Translations under genes and position numbers: made by a program | Assembly: GCA_017792425.1 (NCBI GenBank) | Contig: CP051233.1 | Coordinates: 2,266,706-2,330,705 of the forward strand | Direction: 5' to 3' | DNA: 64,000 nucleotides | Origin: Thalassovita sp. | GTDB lineage: Bacteria; Pseudomonadota; Alphaproteobacteria; Rhodobacterales; Rhodobacteraceae | Part shown: piece after piece, positions 1-10,939 of the stretch | Layout: each line of letters begins with the position of its first letter | Numbering within the stretch: the stretch's first letter is position 1 | The notes under the pieces: model-generated | Told to the model about the DNA's origin: nothing | Databases searched by the model: none | Seen by the model: only the letters and a program-made list of their open reading frames with translations

Positions 1-3000
1 TTGGCGCCGTTGATCGTCACCGTGATCGTCTGCGCGGTCAGCCCGTCTGCGGACAGCACCTCGATCGTGTCGCTCAGCGTGTCGCCCACGCCCAAAGCCT
101 GCACATCCGCATGGCCGTTGTTCAGCGTATAGGTCCATACGCCATCGGTTCCCATCTCGAACGTGCCATAGCCGTTGTCACCCGCAGTCCCTGCGGCAAC
201 CGCCTGGAACACCGCCTCGCCCGTATCCAGATCGGTAATATCCAGATCGCCGGAAACGGCCAGGGTCGTGTCCTCGGTCACCGACCCAGACGCGGTGCCG
301 GTGATCGTGGCCGTGTCATTGGTGCCGGTGATGGTGATCACCACGTCCTGCGTGTCCGTGCCGCCATTCTGATCATCGGCGGTGAGCGTGTAGGTCAGGA
401 CCAGTTCGGCCCCCGCCGGAAGGTGATCGAACGTCACCAGACCGCTGTCAAAGACCCAACCGATGCTGTCCGCGGTTTCGCTGCCGTCAAGGTCGCCCGA
501 CGGCGTCAGCATTCCCGAAATGTCCGCGCCACCCGCATCGCCAGAGGTCACAACCGCATTGGTCACGGAGACCCACACCAGGTCCGACACATCCACATCC
601 GCCAGAGACAGCGTGCCAGAGGCCAGCAGCCCGGCGTTGGTTTCGTCAATCGACGCGCTGTCGGCATCCGTCACGCCCGACGCGTCCAGAACCGGCGCGT
701 CGTTGGCGCCGTTGATCGTCACCGTGATGGTTTCCATGCCGGTGCCATCTGCCGACAGTACATCGGTCTGATCGGTCAGTGTATCGCCCACCCCAAGGGC
801 CTGGACCGCCGGATCGCTGTTGTTCAGCGAATAGCTCCACGCCCCGTTTTCATCCAGATCGAACGTGCCATGCGCATTGTCGCCAGTGCGGCCGGTGAAC
901 GCCTGGAACACCGCCTCGCCCGTATCGGCGTCGGTCACGCTCAGATCGCCGGAAACGGTCAGGGTCGTTTCCTCCGTTACGCTGCCGGTATTGGCCCCGG
1001 TAATCGTGGCCGCATCGTTGGTGCCGGTGATGCTGAACGTCAGGGTTTCGGTATCGGTTCCGCCGTTGCCGTCATCGACGGTCACCGTATAGGTAATATC
1101 CAGAACCTCTCCGTCCTTCAGGAAGTCGAAATCGCCATCGGTGATGGAGAAGGACCAGTTCGCGGTGTTCCCCAGGGTCGAGGTCGCATTGGCCAGCCCG
1201 GACGAGGTGACATCAAAGCTCAGCGTACCGGTCGGGCCGGCATAGCCAGCCTGCGCCACTGTATCCAGCGCCACGCCCGTCACTTCGGCGGTCACCGTGT
1301 GGGTGTCCGCCCCACCGGCGCTGCTGGCGGCCAGGTTCGAAACATCCACGTCATCGAAGGTGATCGTACCGCTTAGGGCCTGAACATCGGCAGACCCGGT
1401 TTCAACAACGTCCTGGTCCTCGGTCAGGGCGGTGGCGCCCGTGGTCGCGGTGATCACCGGCGCGTCATTGGTGCCCTCGATGGTCAGGACGATGTTGCGC
1501 TCGACGGTCACGGTGCCGTCGGAAATCGCAACCTTGTATTCCTGTGTGAAACTGTCGCCTGCGGCAAGATTGTCCAGCACACCGTCACTGACGTTGAACG
1601 TGTAGTAAACCAGCCCATCCATCGCCCCGGAAGGTGCGATAAACCCGCCCGAGAACGCGCCGACATAGTTGGCCAGAAGTGCGGCGCCCGCGCCAACCCC
1701 CTGCACCTGCGTGGTGGTGACAGACAGGTTGCCGCTGTTCACATCGTTGAAATCGACATCGTTGAAATCAATGGTGCCAGCGACGCTCAGTGTTGCGGTG
1801 GTTTCATTGACTGCACCGTCAGCCAGTTCTGTCACGCTGGTTGTCAGACCGCCGCCATCGGTGATGAACGGCGCATCGTTCGCACCGTTGATACGGATGG
1901 TCGTGGTCAGGTTGTCCACCACGGTCGTCGATCCGTCCGGCGACGTGGTCGTCACCTGGTAGGCGATCTGCACATCAATGAACTCGCCCGCATCCAGCGC
2001 ATCAAACACGGCGGCATTGCGGTTGAACGTGACGCTGTCGGTGCCAATGCTGAAGGCATCGGTCACATCGGTATTGGCAAAGCTGCCCGGAACGCTGCCG
2101 CCCGACACCGAAACGGTGGTCGTGCCGGTGATCGACCGGATATCGTTTTCATCCAGCTCGCCTGTGACATTCGTCACCCAGATTTCGCTGCCGGAATCCG
2201 TGCCGTCCCCCAGCAGATTGACGGTGACGGTATCCGCATCGGCAGGGCCGGACAGGACGGATTCCCCGTCGATGACCAAAGAATCCCCTTCGACAAAGCT
2301 GTTCGTTCCATCCGCGGTGATCGTGGCGACATCATTGGTGCCGGTAATCGTGACGGTCACCTGCTGGACGGAGGAAACGGAATTTTCATCCACGCCAAGG
2401 CCGTTGAAACCACCCTGATCATCCACCGTTACGTCATAAACCACCGTCAGGGTTTCCCCTGCCCCCAGGAAATCCGCCAGCGCATCGCTCAGCGCGAAAT
2501 CCCAATTGATCTGACGGGCGTCCTCGCCGTTAATTGCCACCGACAGCGCGGTTTCCAGCGCAGTTTGCAGACCTTCGGGCAGCGGAGTGACCTCGGACGC
2601 GGTGCCAAGGTTGTCCGCGCCGTTCAGATCCGTCCAGGTGACGGAATTCAGGGTTCCAGAAACCGCATGCGTGTCGGACAGATCATCATCGCCGATGCTC
2701 AACGTGCCGGTCGTCGTCAGGGTCGCGGCACTGGATTCCACGATCGTTTCCGCGGCGGAATCGCCTGCGCCAATCTGGATTTCCGGCCGATCATTGCTGC
2801 CCGTTACCGTGACAGTCACGGTTTCGGTATCGGTCGTGTCGCCGTCATTCGCGGTGACCGTAAAGGCCAGAACGATGCTTTCGCCGTTGGCGAGGTAGTC
2901 AAACGTTTCCGTACCGCTGTCAAAGCTCCAGGTGAACTGGCCAGAGGCATTGCCCGAACCGGTGGCCAACGGGCTGCCCGCAGAAATGGACAGCATGCTT

Positions 3001-6000
3001 TGCAGTGCCGCATCGTCGCTAGCATAGGTGTTCAGCGTTCCCGACGCCGAAACCGCGCTGACGGTGACGGAAACCTCATCCCCCGCGTCCACGTCGGACA
3101 GGGTCAGCGTGCCGCTGGTCGTCAGGTTCGCCACATCGGATTCCTGGACGGACTCCGCCTGGGAATCCCCCGTTTCAACCGAGATGACAGGCGCGTCATT
3201 GGTGCCCGTCACGTTGACGGTCACGTTCGTTTCCGAATAGCCGCCCAGCCCATCGGACACGCGCACGGTGAACACATCCGTCACCGCAGCCCCACCGGCC
3301 AGCGCCTGGGTGTCCTCATCGGCGTCGTTCAGTGTATAGGTCCACGCCCCGCTGTCATCCAGCGACAGGCTGCCATAGGTGCCTTCCACCACGGCGGGTG
3401 ACCCTGCGGTGGCCGTTGTCAGATTTGGCGCGGTCGGCCCCTCCGGCGCAAATGCCGGAATGATCAGGCTTTCTTCTACAATCGACCAAACCTGAGCGTC
3501 GTCATCTGTGGTCGCGGGATCGTCGTTGTCCACATCCGGCGCGCTGAAGCTGCCCGATGCAATTGCGTCACCGCTCACGCCGAACCCGGCTTCGGTCACG
3601 CTGGTGTCAGCGCCCGCATCAGCCGAAATGACCGGCGCGTCGTTTTCGCCTGTGATGGTGATGGTCACCGTATGGGTATCAGAGGCGCTCTGATCGTCGT
3701 CGGCCTGCACCTCGAAGGTTTCGGTCACGACCTGCCCGTTATACAGCTCCTGAACTGCCGTCGCACTGTTGTTCAGGACAAAGGTCCACGCGCCGGACTG
3801 GTCGACGGTAAACGTGCCGTATGTTCCCGCCACCTCGGTGCCAGAGGATTGCGACTGGCCGGCTGCGGCATTGGCCGACCACACCAGCGCCTCGCCGCTG
3901 TCACCGTCGCCCGCATCCACATCATCGGCAGCCAGTGTGCCGCTGACCGACGCGGTTCCCGAAACCGCGTTGTTGTCCACATCCACACCGGCTTCGGCCA
4001 CAGCGCCTTCATCCGCGCCGACCGCTGCCGTGATGACCGGGTTGTCATTCGCACCCTGGATATTGATCGTCAGAGTCGAGCTGGCTTCGTTACCCGCCCC
4101 ACCACCATTGTTGGCAATCGTGTAGTTGAAGATTTCGGAAGCCGCGTCACCAGCGTTCAATGCCTCGGTTGCGGCACGATCATCGTCCAGCGCATAGCGA
4201 TAAGACCCGTCAGCCTGCACGAACAACGACCCGTAAGTGCCTGCGATTTCGGCTTCTCCGGTCTCGCCATCAAAGATCAGCGCCGCTTGTGCGTCGGCGC
4301 CATGCGATCCCGCGGAAACCGCAAGGCCAGCCGTCTCATCCGTGTCGTCATCCGTCCAGTTACCGCTGTTCAGCGTGCCGCTGGCTGCGGCTGTGCCAGA
4401 CGTGCCGTTTTCCACACCGCCCGCTTCGACGATCGTGGTGGCCTCTGTCAGCGCCGAAGTGATCGACGGCGCATCGTTGCTGCCGGTCACATTGACGGTT
4501 ACATCCTGTTCGGAATAGCCGCCCAGACCATCGGATACACGCACAGTGAACACATCGGTCACCGCAGCCCCGGCCACCAGCGCCTGCGTGTCCTCGTCGC
4601 CATTGTCCAGCGTATAGGTCCATTCGCCTGCATTGTTCAGCGACAGGCTGCCGTAGGTGCCGGTTGCTTCCGCAGCCAGACCATTCGCCACCGAATGGGT
4701 GATACCTGCGCCGTTGACCGCCGTGATCGACCAGATCGTGGTATCAATGCCCCCGGTATCGGCATCCGGCGCGCTGAAGCTGCCAGACGCCGTTGCATCA
4801 CCAGACACGGTGGCCCCTGCCTCAGTCACATCGGTATCGGCCCCGGCAGTCGCCGTGATCACCGGCGCGTCGTTTTCGCCGACGATGTTGACCGTCAGGG
4901 TCGAGCTTGCCTCGTTCCCCAGACCGCCGCCGTTATTGGCAATCGTGTAGTTGAAGGTTTCGGACACACCCTGCCCGTCATACAGGGCCTGGGTGTCGAC
5001 ATCGGCATTGTCCAGGACATAGCGATAGCTGCCGTCAGCCGACAGGAACAACGACCCGTAAGTGCCTGTTATCTCAGCTTCTCCGCTCTCAGAATCGAAC
5101 ACCAGAGCCGACTGCGCATCGCCCCCGTGCGACCCGGCCACCACTGCCAGGTTCGCCGCCTCTCCGGCGTCGGCGTCGGTCCAGTTGTCGCCCTCGGACA
5201 GCGTGCCGCTGACCTGCGGCGTGCCCGAAACGGCTTCGTTTCCGGCATCGACACCGGCCTCCGAAGCGGTTGCGTCAGCTGTGCTTGCCGCGCCGATTTC
5301 GGGTACATCGTTGGTGCCGGTCACCGTGATGGTCACCACCTGATCGCCTGCATCATCCCCGGCCTCGGAATCGTCCGTGGCCCGCAGCGTATAGTTCAGA
5401 ACCAGCGTTTCACCGGCCCCCAGGAAATCGAACGGTGAACTGCCCGCATCCCCGGCTTCGAATTTCCAGGTGAAATCAGACCCGACCCCGGGGTTCGCAG
5501 TCATCAACCCGGTTTGCGCGCCGAATTCGCCAATGCTGCCATCCCCGGCGACAACGCTCATCATCGCCAGAAGATCGCCGTTTTCCGGCGCGGTTCCCGT
5601 CGCCGTGCTGGACTCGTCAACCGCGACCGAGGCAACCGATACGCTGACCTGATCGGTGGTATCGGTATCCGCTACGTTCAGGGTGCCAGAGGCGATCAGG
5701 GTCTGATCCGAACCGTCGTCCACAGCCTCGGTCACGCCTGCCGCAACCGCTGCACCGGAAATCACCGGTGTATCGTTGCTGCCTTCGATGGTGACGGTAA
5801 CGCGTTGGGTCAGTGTACCGCCATTGCCGTCATTCACTGTGACATCGTACTCTTGCACGATGGTTTCTCCGACGGCCAGCGCGTCGATCACGCCCATCTG
5901 GGCCGCCTGCATGCCCGCAGGCAGCGGCGAACCGATCGACCAGTCCCAGCCAACCACGCCTTCACCATCACCGGTGATCGGCGTATCCAGACCGGCCAGG

Positions 6001-8837
6001 AACACGCCCAGGAAACCGCCCGCATTGGTTGTGGACACGTTGCTGACGGTCACGGAATGGGTATCGGTCACGTCATCGTCATGCACCGAATAGGTGCCAG
6101 AGGTGCCAAACGGCGTCGCCAATTCGTCCACCGCGCCATCGGTACGCTCGGTCGCGCTGCCAGAGGTGGTGTTCGTGCCGCTGCTCAGTTCCGGTGCGTC
6201 GTTCAGATCGTTCAGGGTGACGGTGATGGTGGAATCGGTCGTGTTGCCCGCGTCGTCGGTGCCGGTCACATCAATGCTGACGGGCGAGTTCACTTCGCGG
6301 TCAAAGAAGCTGCGCGCCGCTTCGGTATCAATGATCCGCAACGACCAGTCACCGCCATCGGCCACGATTTCAACGGCATCGTACACGCCGCCGCTGCCGT
6401 CCAGCGCATAGGTGGTGCCATCAGCACCCGACAGGCTGGCCAGCACGACCGGGGTGCCGGTTGTCGCTGCATCCTGGTCCGGGATCTCGTTGATCGAGAC
6501 GGATTCCGACTCTGATGCGGGGGCAAGGGTGTCGATCGGCTGCACATGCTGCGCCGGGGCAATCGCGGTATTGCCTGCGCCATCGGTCACGCCAGTGGTG
6601 TCCAGATCAACCGTCAGATCGCCTTCGGTATCGGCGGCGGGCGTCACGGTCAGGGTATAGGTGTCGCCGCTGCCGGTCAGGCTGACGATAGACCCGTTGC
6701 CGACGCTGAACGCCCCCTGGGTCAGGCCGCTCACCGCCTCCGAGAAAGCCACGGTAAAGACAACGTCACCACCTGCAATATTCGCCGTACCGGCCTCGTC
6801 GTCGGTAATGGAAACGGTGGGCGCGCCAGTGTCGATCGTCACGGGCAGCGCAGCCGAGTTGATGCTGCTGTTGCCCGCGGTATCCACAGCGCGGACAGCA
6901 ATGAGGTGCTCTCCGTCAGACAGCGCGCTGGCGGTTATCTGCACAAACAAATCACCCGGCTGAACCGTATGAGTCCCAATTACCGCGTCGCCATTGCTGG
7001 AATCCACCAGTTGAACCACTTCGCCCACGGCAACGCCTGACACGTTGATCACAAAGGTCGGGGTGTTGTTATTGGTGACATCATCGGTATCGCTGATGCC
7101 GCCATCAGAAGCCGCCACCAGATCGGGCGAGCTGGGAATGGCCGGGGCGGTCGTGTCGATCGTCACGTTCACCGAGCCGGATGCGCTGCCGATATTACCC
7201 GCCGGATCCACCGCGCGGGCCGAGATCGCGTAGGCGCCTTCCAGCAGGGTCGAGGTCGTGATCTGCGCAATGCCCCCTTCCTCGGTCCCGGTCACCGTAT
7301 AAGTGCCAACCACGGTCGGGCCAGCGCCAAATACCAACTGCACTTCGTCGCCAGCGGTCAGTCCAGACACATCCACCGCGAAGGTCGGTGTGTCATCGTT
7401 GGTGATGTTGTCCGTATCAACGCCACTATCCGACGCCGCCGCCAGATCGGGCGTGCCGGGGGTGGCCGGGGGGGTGGTATCGACGGTGAAGGTCAGGCTG
7501 GCCACGCTGCCAACATTCCCGGCCGGATCAATCTCACGCGCATAGATGGTGTTCGCGCCATCTGCCGCGGTCGGCTTGGTGGTGGACCACGCTATGTTGT
7601 CGGTCGAATATTGCAGGGTGTTCGCGCCATCCGTGACGGTGACGGTAAACGCCCCGTCATTGGTCAGCAGATCGGACCCCGATGCGCCGGTGTCATTGTC
7701 CAGCGCAATGGTCGGCGCAGACGGTCCCGTGGTGTCCACGGTCACGGCCACCGGGGCGGACGCCGCACTGGCGTTGCCCGCCGTATCCACGGCACGGGCA
7801 ACGATATTGTGCGCGCCGTCAGACAGCACGCTTGCGGTGATCTGCGCCACCCCGCCGGATTCGCCACCTGTCACCGTATGGGTTCCCACAACGGCATTTC
7901 CGTTGCTGGTATCCACCAGTTGCACCACGTCACCTGTTGCCACGCCCGAGACATCCACCGCGAAAGTCGGGGTGTTGTCATTGGTGACATCGTCGGTATC
8001 GCTGCTGCCGCTATCCGACGCCGCCACCAGATCGGGCGCGCCGGGCGCATTGGGGGCGGTGGTGTCGATGGTCACAGACACCGAACTGGATGCGGTGCTG
8101 ATGTTGCCAGCGCCATCTACCGCGCGGGCCGAAATGCTATAGGCGCCTTCCGCCAGCGTCGAGGCGGTGATCTGCGCAATGCCCCCAACTTCGCTACCGG
8201 TCACCTCGTAGGTACCCACCACGGTCGGACCAGCGCCATGAATCAGTTGCACCTCGTCACCCGCGTCCAGCCCCGACACATCCACCGCGAAGGTCGGTGT
8301 GTCATCGTTGGTGATGTTGTCGGTATCGCTGCTGCCGGTATCCGACGCCGTTACCAGGTCCGGCGTGCCAGGGGTGGCCGGGGGCGTGCCGTCAACGCTC
8401 AGCGAAGTTGCGCCGCCGTCATAGGTTTGCGGGGCGTTGTTGAAATCTGCCGAAAGATAGGTCGTCGAACCAACGAAACTGTTGCTAACCGAGGATACAT
8501 CAACCGTAAAGTTGTCCCCTGGCTGCACCGTATAGGTAAACACCCAGGTCGTGGCACCATTTAAGCCAACGCTGCTTAATTCGAGGGTACTATCGCCCCC
8601 GACACCATCGTTTTCGATATCGCCATCTGGCTCGCTGTCCCCGAAGGAGTTCGCCAAACCCGTCGCATGACTGAATGTGGCGCTTTTGCCACCCGAAAAA
8701 TACAGCACGTAGCCCGCCGGGTCCGCGCTAGCATAAACATACTCATCAAAGGTCACGGTAAACGTGATCTCGTCCCCCGGCGCTGCGTAAACGGGGTCAG
8801 TGCTGGTGGAAGTGACGTGAATGCTGGTGATGGCCAT
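1..8837 (-). CDS. Giant Ig-like/VCBS repeat adhesin, 3' end outside window
   Basis: The frame is open from an ATG at 8837 to the window edge (at least 2,945 residues) and has no stop. The first ~145 residues are unique and contain no obvious signal peptide. Residues ~147-667 hold Ig-like modules that begin with DTTAPxxPxxPDL and carry SDTDxxTNDxTPTF. A cadherin-like stretch follows near 770. From ~865 to the edge there are about 15 VCBS-type modules, each ending in a variant of TVTGTNDAPVI. Such proteins are usually exported by type I secretion from a C-terminal signal and act in attachment or biofilm formation; that end is not visible here. The absence of a Sec signal fits this. No secretion genes are in the window. 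The repeat class is certain; the ligand is unknown. Confidence 0.9.
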   Translation of the reverse strand, partial: MAITSIHVTSTSTDPVYAAPGDEITFTVTFDEYVYASADPAGYVLYFSGGKSATFSHATGLANSFGDSEPDGDIENDGVGGDSTLELSSVGLNGATTWVFTYTVQPGDNFTVDVSSVSNSFVGSTTYLSADFNNAPQTYDGGATSLSVDGTPPATPGTPDLVTASDTGSSDTDNITNDDTPTFAVDVSGLDAGDEVQLIHGAGPTVVGTYEVTGSEVGGIAQITASTLAEGAYSISARAVDGAGNISTASSSVSVTIDTTAPNAPGAPDLVAASDSGSSDTDDVTNDNTPTFAVDVSGVATGDVVQLVDTSNGNAVVGTHTVTGGESGGVAQITASVLSDGAHNIVARAVDTAGNASAASAPVAVTVDTTGPSAPTIALDNDTGASGSDLLTNDGAFTVTVTDGANTLQYSTDNIAWSTTKPTAADGANTIYAREIDPAGNVGSVASLTFTVDTTPPATPGTPDLAAASDSGVDTDNITNDDTPTFAVDVSGLTAGDEVQLVFGAGPTVVGTYTVTGTEEGGIAQITTSTLLEGAYAISARAVDPAGNIGSASGSVNVTIDTTAPAIPSSPDLVAASDGGISDTDDVTNNNTPTFVINVSGVAVGEVVQLVDSSNGDAVIGTHTVQPGDLFVQITASALSDGEHLIAVRAVDTAGNSSINSAALPVTIDTGAPTVSITDDEAGTANIAGGDVVFTVAFSEAVSGLTQGAFSVGNGSIVSLTGSGDTYTLTVTPAADTEGDLTVDLDTTGVTDGAGNTAIAPAQHVQPIDTLAPASESESVSINEIPDQDAATTGTPVVLASLSGADGTTYALDGSGGVYDAVEIVADGGDWSLRIIDTEAARSFFDREVNSPVSIDVTGTDDAGNTTDSTITVTLNDLNDAPELSSGTNTTSGSATERTDGAVDELATPFGTSGTYSVHDDDVTDTHSVTVSNVSTTNAGGFLGVFLAGLDTPITGDGEGVVGWDWSIGSPLPAGMQAAQMGVIDALAVGETIVQEYDVTVNDGNGGTLTQRVTVTIEGSNDTPVISGAAVAAGVTEAVDDGSDQTLIASGTLNVADTDTTDQVSVSVASVAVDESSTATGTAPENGDLLAMMSVVAGDGSIGEFGAQTGLMTANPGVGSDFTWKFEAGDAGSSPFDFLGAGETLVLNYTLRATDDSEAGDDAGDQVVTITVTGTNDVPEIGAASTADATASEAGVDAGNEAVSGTPQVSGTLSEGDNWTDADAGEAANLAVVAGSHGGDAQSALVFDSESGEAEITGTYGSLFLSADGSYRYVLDNADVDTQALYDGQGVSETFNYTIANNGGGLGNEASSTLTVNIVGENDAPVITATAGADTDVTEAGATVSGDATASGSFSAPDADTGGIDTTIWSITAVNGAGITHSVANGLAAEATGTYGSLSLNNAGEWTYTLDNGDEDTQALVAGAAVTDVFTVRVSDGLGGYSEQDVTVNVTGSNDAPSITSALTEATTIVEAGGVENGTSGTAAASGTLNSGNWTDDDTDETAGLAVSAGSHGADAQAALIFDGETGEAEIAGTYGSLFVQADGSYRYALDDDRAATEALNAGDAASEIFNYTIANNGGGAGNEASSTLTINIQGANDNPVITAAVGADEGAVAEAGVDVDNNAVSGTASVSGTLAADDVDAGDGDSGEALVWSANAAAGQSQSSGTEVAGTYGTFTVDQSGAWTFVLNNSATAVQELYNGQVVTETFEVQADDDQSASDTHTVTITITGENDAPVISADAGADTSVTEAGFGVSGDAIASGSFSAPDVDNDDPATTDDDAQVWSIVEESLIIPAFAPEGPTAPNLTTATAGSPAVVEGTYGSLSLDDSGAWTYTLNDADEDTQALAGGAAVTDVFTVRVSDGLGGYSETNVTVNVTGTNDAPVISVETGDSQAESVQESDVANLTTSGTLTLSDVDAGDEVSVTVSAVSASGTLNTYASDDAALQSMLSISAGSPLATGSGNASGQFTWSFDSGTETFDYLANGESIVLAFTVTANDGDTTDTETVTVTVTGSNDRPEIQIGAGDSAAETIVESSAATLTTTGTLSIGDDDLSDTHAVSGTLNSVTWTDLNGADNLGTASEVTPLPEGLQTALETALSVAINGEDARQINWDFALSDALADFLGAGETLTVVYDVTVDDQGGFNGLGVDENSVSSVQQVTVTITGTNDVATITADGTNSFVEGDSLVIDGESVLSGPADADTVTVNLLGDGTDSGSEIWVTNVTGELDENDIRSITGTTTVSVSGGSVPGSFANTDVTDAFSIGTDSVTFNRNAAVFDALDAGEFIDVQIAYQVTTTSPDGSTTVVDNLTTTIRINGANDAPFITDGGGLTTSVTELADGAVNETTATLSVAGTIDFNDVDFNDVNSGNLSVTTTQVQGVGAGAALLANYVGAFSGGFIAPSGAMDGLVYYTFNVSDGVLDNLAAGDSFTQEYKVAISDGTVTVERNIVLTIEGTNDAPVITATTGATALTEDQDVVETGSADVQALSGTITFDDVDVSNLAASSAGGADTHTVTAEVTGVALDTVAQAGYAGPTGTLSFDVTSSGLANATSTLGNTANWSFSITDGDFDFLKDGEVLDITYTVTVDDGNGGTDTETLTFSITGTNDAATITGANTGSVTEETTLTVSGDLSVTDADTGEAVFQAFTGRTGDNAHGTFDLDENGAWSYSLNNSDPAVQALGVGDTLTDQTDVLSADGTGMETITVTINGANDAPVLDASGVTDADSASIDETNAGLLASGTLSLADVDVSDLVWVSVTNAVVTSGDAGGADISGMLTPSGDLDGSETADSIGWVFDSGLVTFDHLPAGAELVLTYTLTADDQNGGTDTQDVVITITGTNDTATITGTASGSVTEDTTLAVSGDLDITDLDTGEAVFQAVAAGTAGDNGYGTFEMGTDGVWTYTLNNGHADVQALGVGDTLSDTIEVLSADGLTAQTITVTINGA
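6833..8386 (-). repeat. Higher-order tandem repeats inside the adhesin gene
   Basis: Ig-like modules alternate between two subtypes. The segment near 8030-8190 is nearly the same as the one near 7122-7275, and the segment near 7740-8010 resembles the one near 6840-7110. The higher-order period is therefore about 910 bp. This suggests duplication of a two-module block, and the region is a likely site of recombination or misassembly. Confidence 0.75.
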
Positions 8838-9563
8838 TGTGTGTATCCGGGAATGAAAAGTGGGCTGTGTAAGGTTGACTGGGCTTTGCGCGGTCAGATC
8901 AGGCGCGCCTGCCGCCTTCGGTTGGGGCGGCCAGGGGGATCAGGGGGATCGCAAAGCGCAGGAAGACGAATCTGAGGAGAACAAGCAAAGGCCCTGCTGC
9001 CACAAGGGCAACAGACAGGAATGGCACGCGCGCCAAAACGCTCGTTCATACTACCCTCACTCGAATTCAGTGAAAGCGGAAGAACGAACGAAACCGTCTT
9101 GTGAAAGGACAAGCGTCAGGCAGAATGTGCCCCGAAAAACCTAAAAAGGCTTATTTCACAATTAGTTTCGAACGACTCCACATTCACAACGTACAAGCCA
9201 GACCCCTTGCAGGGTCTGAATAAGTTTCAGATACTCTCTATTTCGCAGCCAACTAAACACTAATTGTTTCGCCTGAAAAGAGAAATTTCATGCGTCTGCG
9301 ATTTTTTCCATTTCGGAAACACAAAGTGGCAATAAGCCTATCGAAAGTGAAACTGGAAACAAAAACAGCGGGAATTTTCAGCCAACCAAGGGGGAAAGCC
9401 CCTTCTGTGCAAGCCACCAAACCGACCAGCGATGCCCTGCAACAGTCCCAGCCCGCCGCAAGAAAACCCACTGGACAAGGGCCCCAAACAAAGACGGGCC
9501 CGGCGATTGGCCGGACCCGATCAGAATGTCCTGACTAGTCGGGTCTGAAACGACCCTGACCCG
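8838..9563. other. Intergenic region upstream of the adhesin gene
   Basis: No convincing gene was found. The stretch is more AT-rich than its flanks, especially 9120-9380. It contains small hairpins at 9199-9218 (arms CAGACCC/GGGTCTG) and 9388-9404 (arms AAGGGG/CCCCTT), plus the gabT terminator at 9496-9518. The adhesin promoter should lie here on the minus strand, but no clear -35/-10 pair was recognised. Confidence 0.6.
9486..9518 (-). terminator. Rho-independent terminator of gabT
   Basis: Read on the minus strand, a 9-bp stem with one mismatch (arms 9510-9518 and 9496-9504, 5-nt loop) is followed by a T-rich run (TCTTTGTTT). It lies 46 bp beyond the aminotransferase stop codon. Confidence 0.65.
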
Positions 9564-10907
9564 TCATTGGCCCGCTTCGGCCACCGCATCCGCAACCGCG
9601 GCTTCGAAAATGGCCAGCCCCTCGGCGATCACCTCGTCCGACGCTGTCAGCGGCACCATGATCCGCAGCGCGTTGCCATACATGCCACACGCCAGAAGGA
9701 TCAGGCCGCGCTTCAACGCATGGGCGATCACCGACTTGGTAAAGACCGCATCCGGTGCGGCGGTGTCAAAATCACTGACAAATTCCACCGCGATCATCGC
9801 CCCCAGCCCGCGAATGTCCCACATGCGGGACGGGGCGACACGGGCAGCGATTTCGGCAAAGCGCGCGCGAAAGGTTTCTCCCAGTTCGGTCGAACGGGCC
9901 AGTAGCCCCTCTGATTCCAGCGCGTCGATGGCCGCCAGAGCGGCCGCGCAGGCCACCGGGTTTCCGCCATAGGTGCCGCCCAGACCGCCGGGTTCGACCT
10001 TGTCCATGACCTCGGCCAGCCCCACCACACCGGCGATCGGATAGCCCCCGGCCACCGATTTCGCAAAGGTGATCAGGTCGGGGACAACCCCCGAATGCTC
10101 GATCCCGAACCAGGTGCCGGTGCGGCCAAACCCGGCCTGAATCTCGTCCGAGATCAACAGGATACCGTGCTTGTCGCAGATCGCGCGCAGCGCGTGCAGC
10201 ATGTCGAAGGGCACCGGGGTATAACCGCCCTCGCCCAGCACGGGTTCGATGATGATGGCCGCCACACGGTCGGGCTGCGCATCGGTCAGGAACAGCATTT
10301 CCAGCGCGTGCAGCGCGTCCTTCACGGTGATCCCGGCGCGCGCATCGGGGAACGGCGCGCGATAGATATCCGCCGGGAACGGGCCGACGTTCTTCTTGTA
10401 GGGCGACACCTTGCCGGTCATGCCCAGCGTCAGCAGGGTGCGGCCATGATAGCCGCCGGCAAAGGCGATCACGCCCGGACGGCCCGTCGCAGCCCGCGCA
10501 ATTTTCACCGCGTTTTCAACAGCTTCCGCACCGGTTGTGACCAGCAGCGTTTTCTTCGGCGCCTTCCCCGGCGCCAGCGCGTTCAGCTTTTCGGCCAGCG
10601 CGACATAGGGTTCATAGGGCACCACCTGGAAAGAGGTGTGCGTGTACAGATCCTCTTGCGCCTTGGCGGCGGCGACAACCTTGGGGTGACGGTGGCCGGT
10701 GTTCAGCACGGCGATACCACCGGCGAAATCGATATAGCGTTTGCCCTCGACATCCCACAGCTCTGCATTCTCGGCATAGGCTGCAAAGATCGGCGCGGCA
10801 GAGGCGACGCCACGGGCGACAGCCGCGTCACGCCGGGCCAGAAGTTCGGCGTTCGAGCCCTGCGCTGCAGAAACGGCGGTATCGGGGATTGCTTTGGCGG
10901 TGGTCAT
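9564..10907 (-). CDS. gabT: 4-aminobutyrate aminotransferase-type PLP enzyme (class III)
   Basis: A 447-residue class III aminotransferase. It would move the amino group of 4-aminobutyrate (or a related omega-amine) to 2-oxoglutarate in the cytoplasm. Visible features are TTGAEAVENA and GGYHGRT for cofactor phosphate binding, Asp254 in ISDEIQ and the Schiff-base Lys283 in TFAKSVAGGYP. The chosen ATG at 10907 has GGAGG 8 nt upstream; a longer in-frame ATG at 10928 has no such site. It is divergent from an XRE-cupin regulator of the PuuR type, which supports polyamine/GABA catabolism. Substrate choice within class III cannot be settled by eye, so other omega-amino acids remain possible. Confidence 0.85.
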   Translation of the reverse strand: MTTAKAIPDTAVSAAQGSNAELLARRDAAVARGVASAAPIFAAYAENAELWDVEGKRYIDFAGGIAVLNTGHRHPKVVAAAKAQEDLYTHTSFQVVPYEPYVALAEKLNALAPGKAPKKTLLVTTGAEAVENAVKIARAATGRPGVIAFAGGYHGRTLLTLGMTGKVSPYKKNVGPFPADIYRAPFPDARAGITVKDALHALEMLFLTDAQPDRVAAIIIEPVLGEGGYTPVPFDMLHALRAICDKHGILLISDEIQAGFGRTGTWFGIEHSGVVPDLITFAKSVAGGYPIAGVVGLAEVMDKVEPGGLGGTYGGNPVACAAALAAIDALESEGLLARSTELGETFRARFAEIAARVAPSRMWDIRGLGAMIAVEFVSDFDTAAPDAVFTKSVIAHALKRGLILLACGMYGNALRIMVPLTASDEVIAEGLAIFEAAVADAVAEAGQ

Positions 10908-10939
10908 GAATCGATCCTCCATGATCATGATTAATTTTT

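Noticed and set aside
111..8564. Many open frames on the + strand across the adhesin gene
   Set aside because: They are antisense shadows of a repetitive GC-rich gene; their translations are Arg/Gly/Val-rich and have no domain, and the minus frame carries clear VCBS modules throughout.
9290..9538. 82-codon + strand frame in the gap between the adhesin and gabT
   Set aside because: Basic, low-information sequence with a weak ribosome site; it runs through the gabT terminator hairpin.
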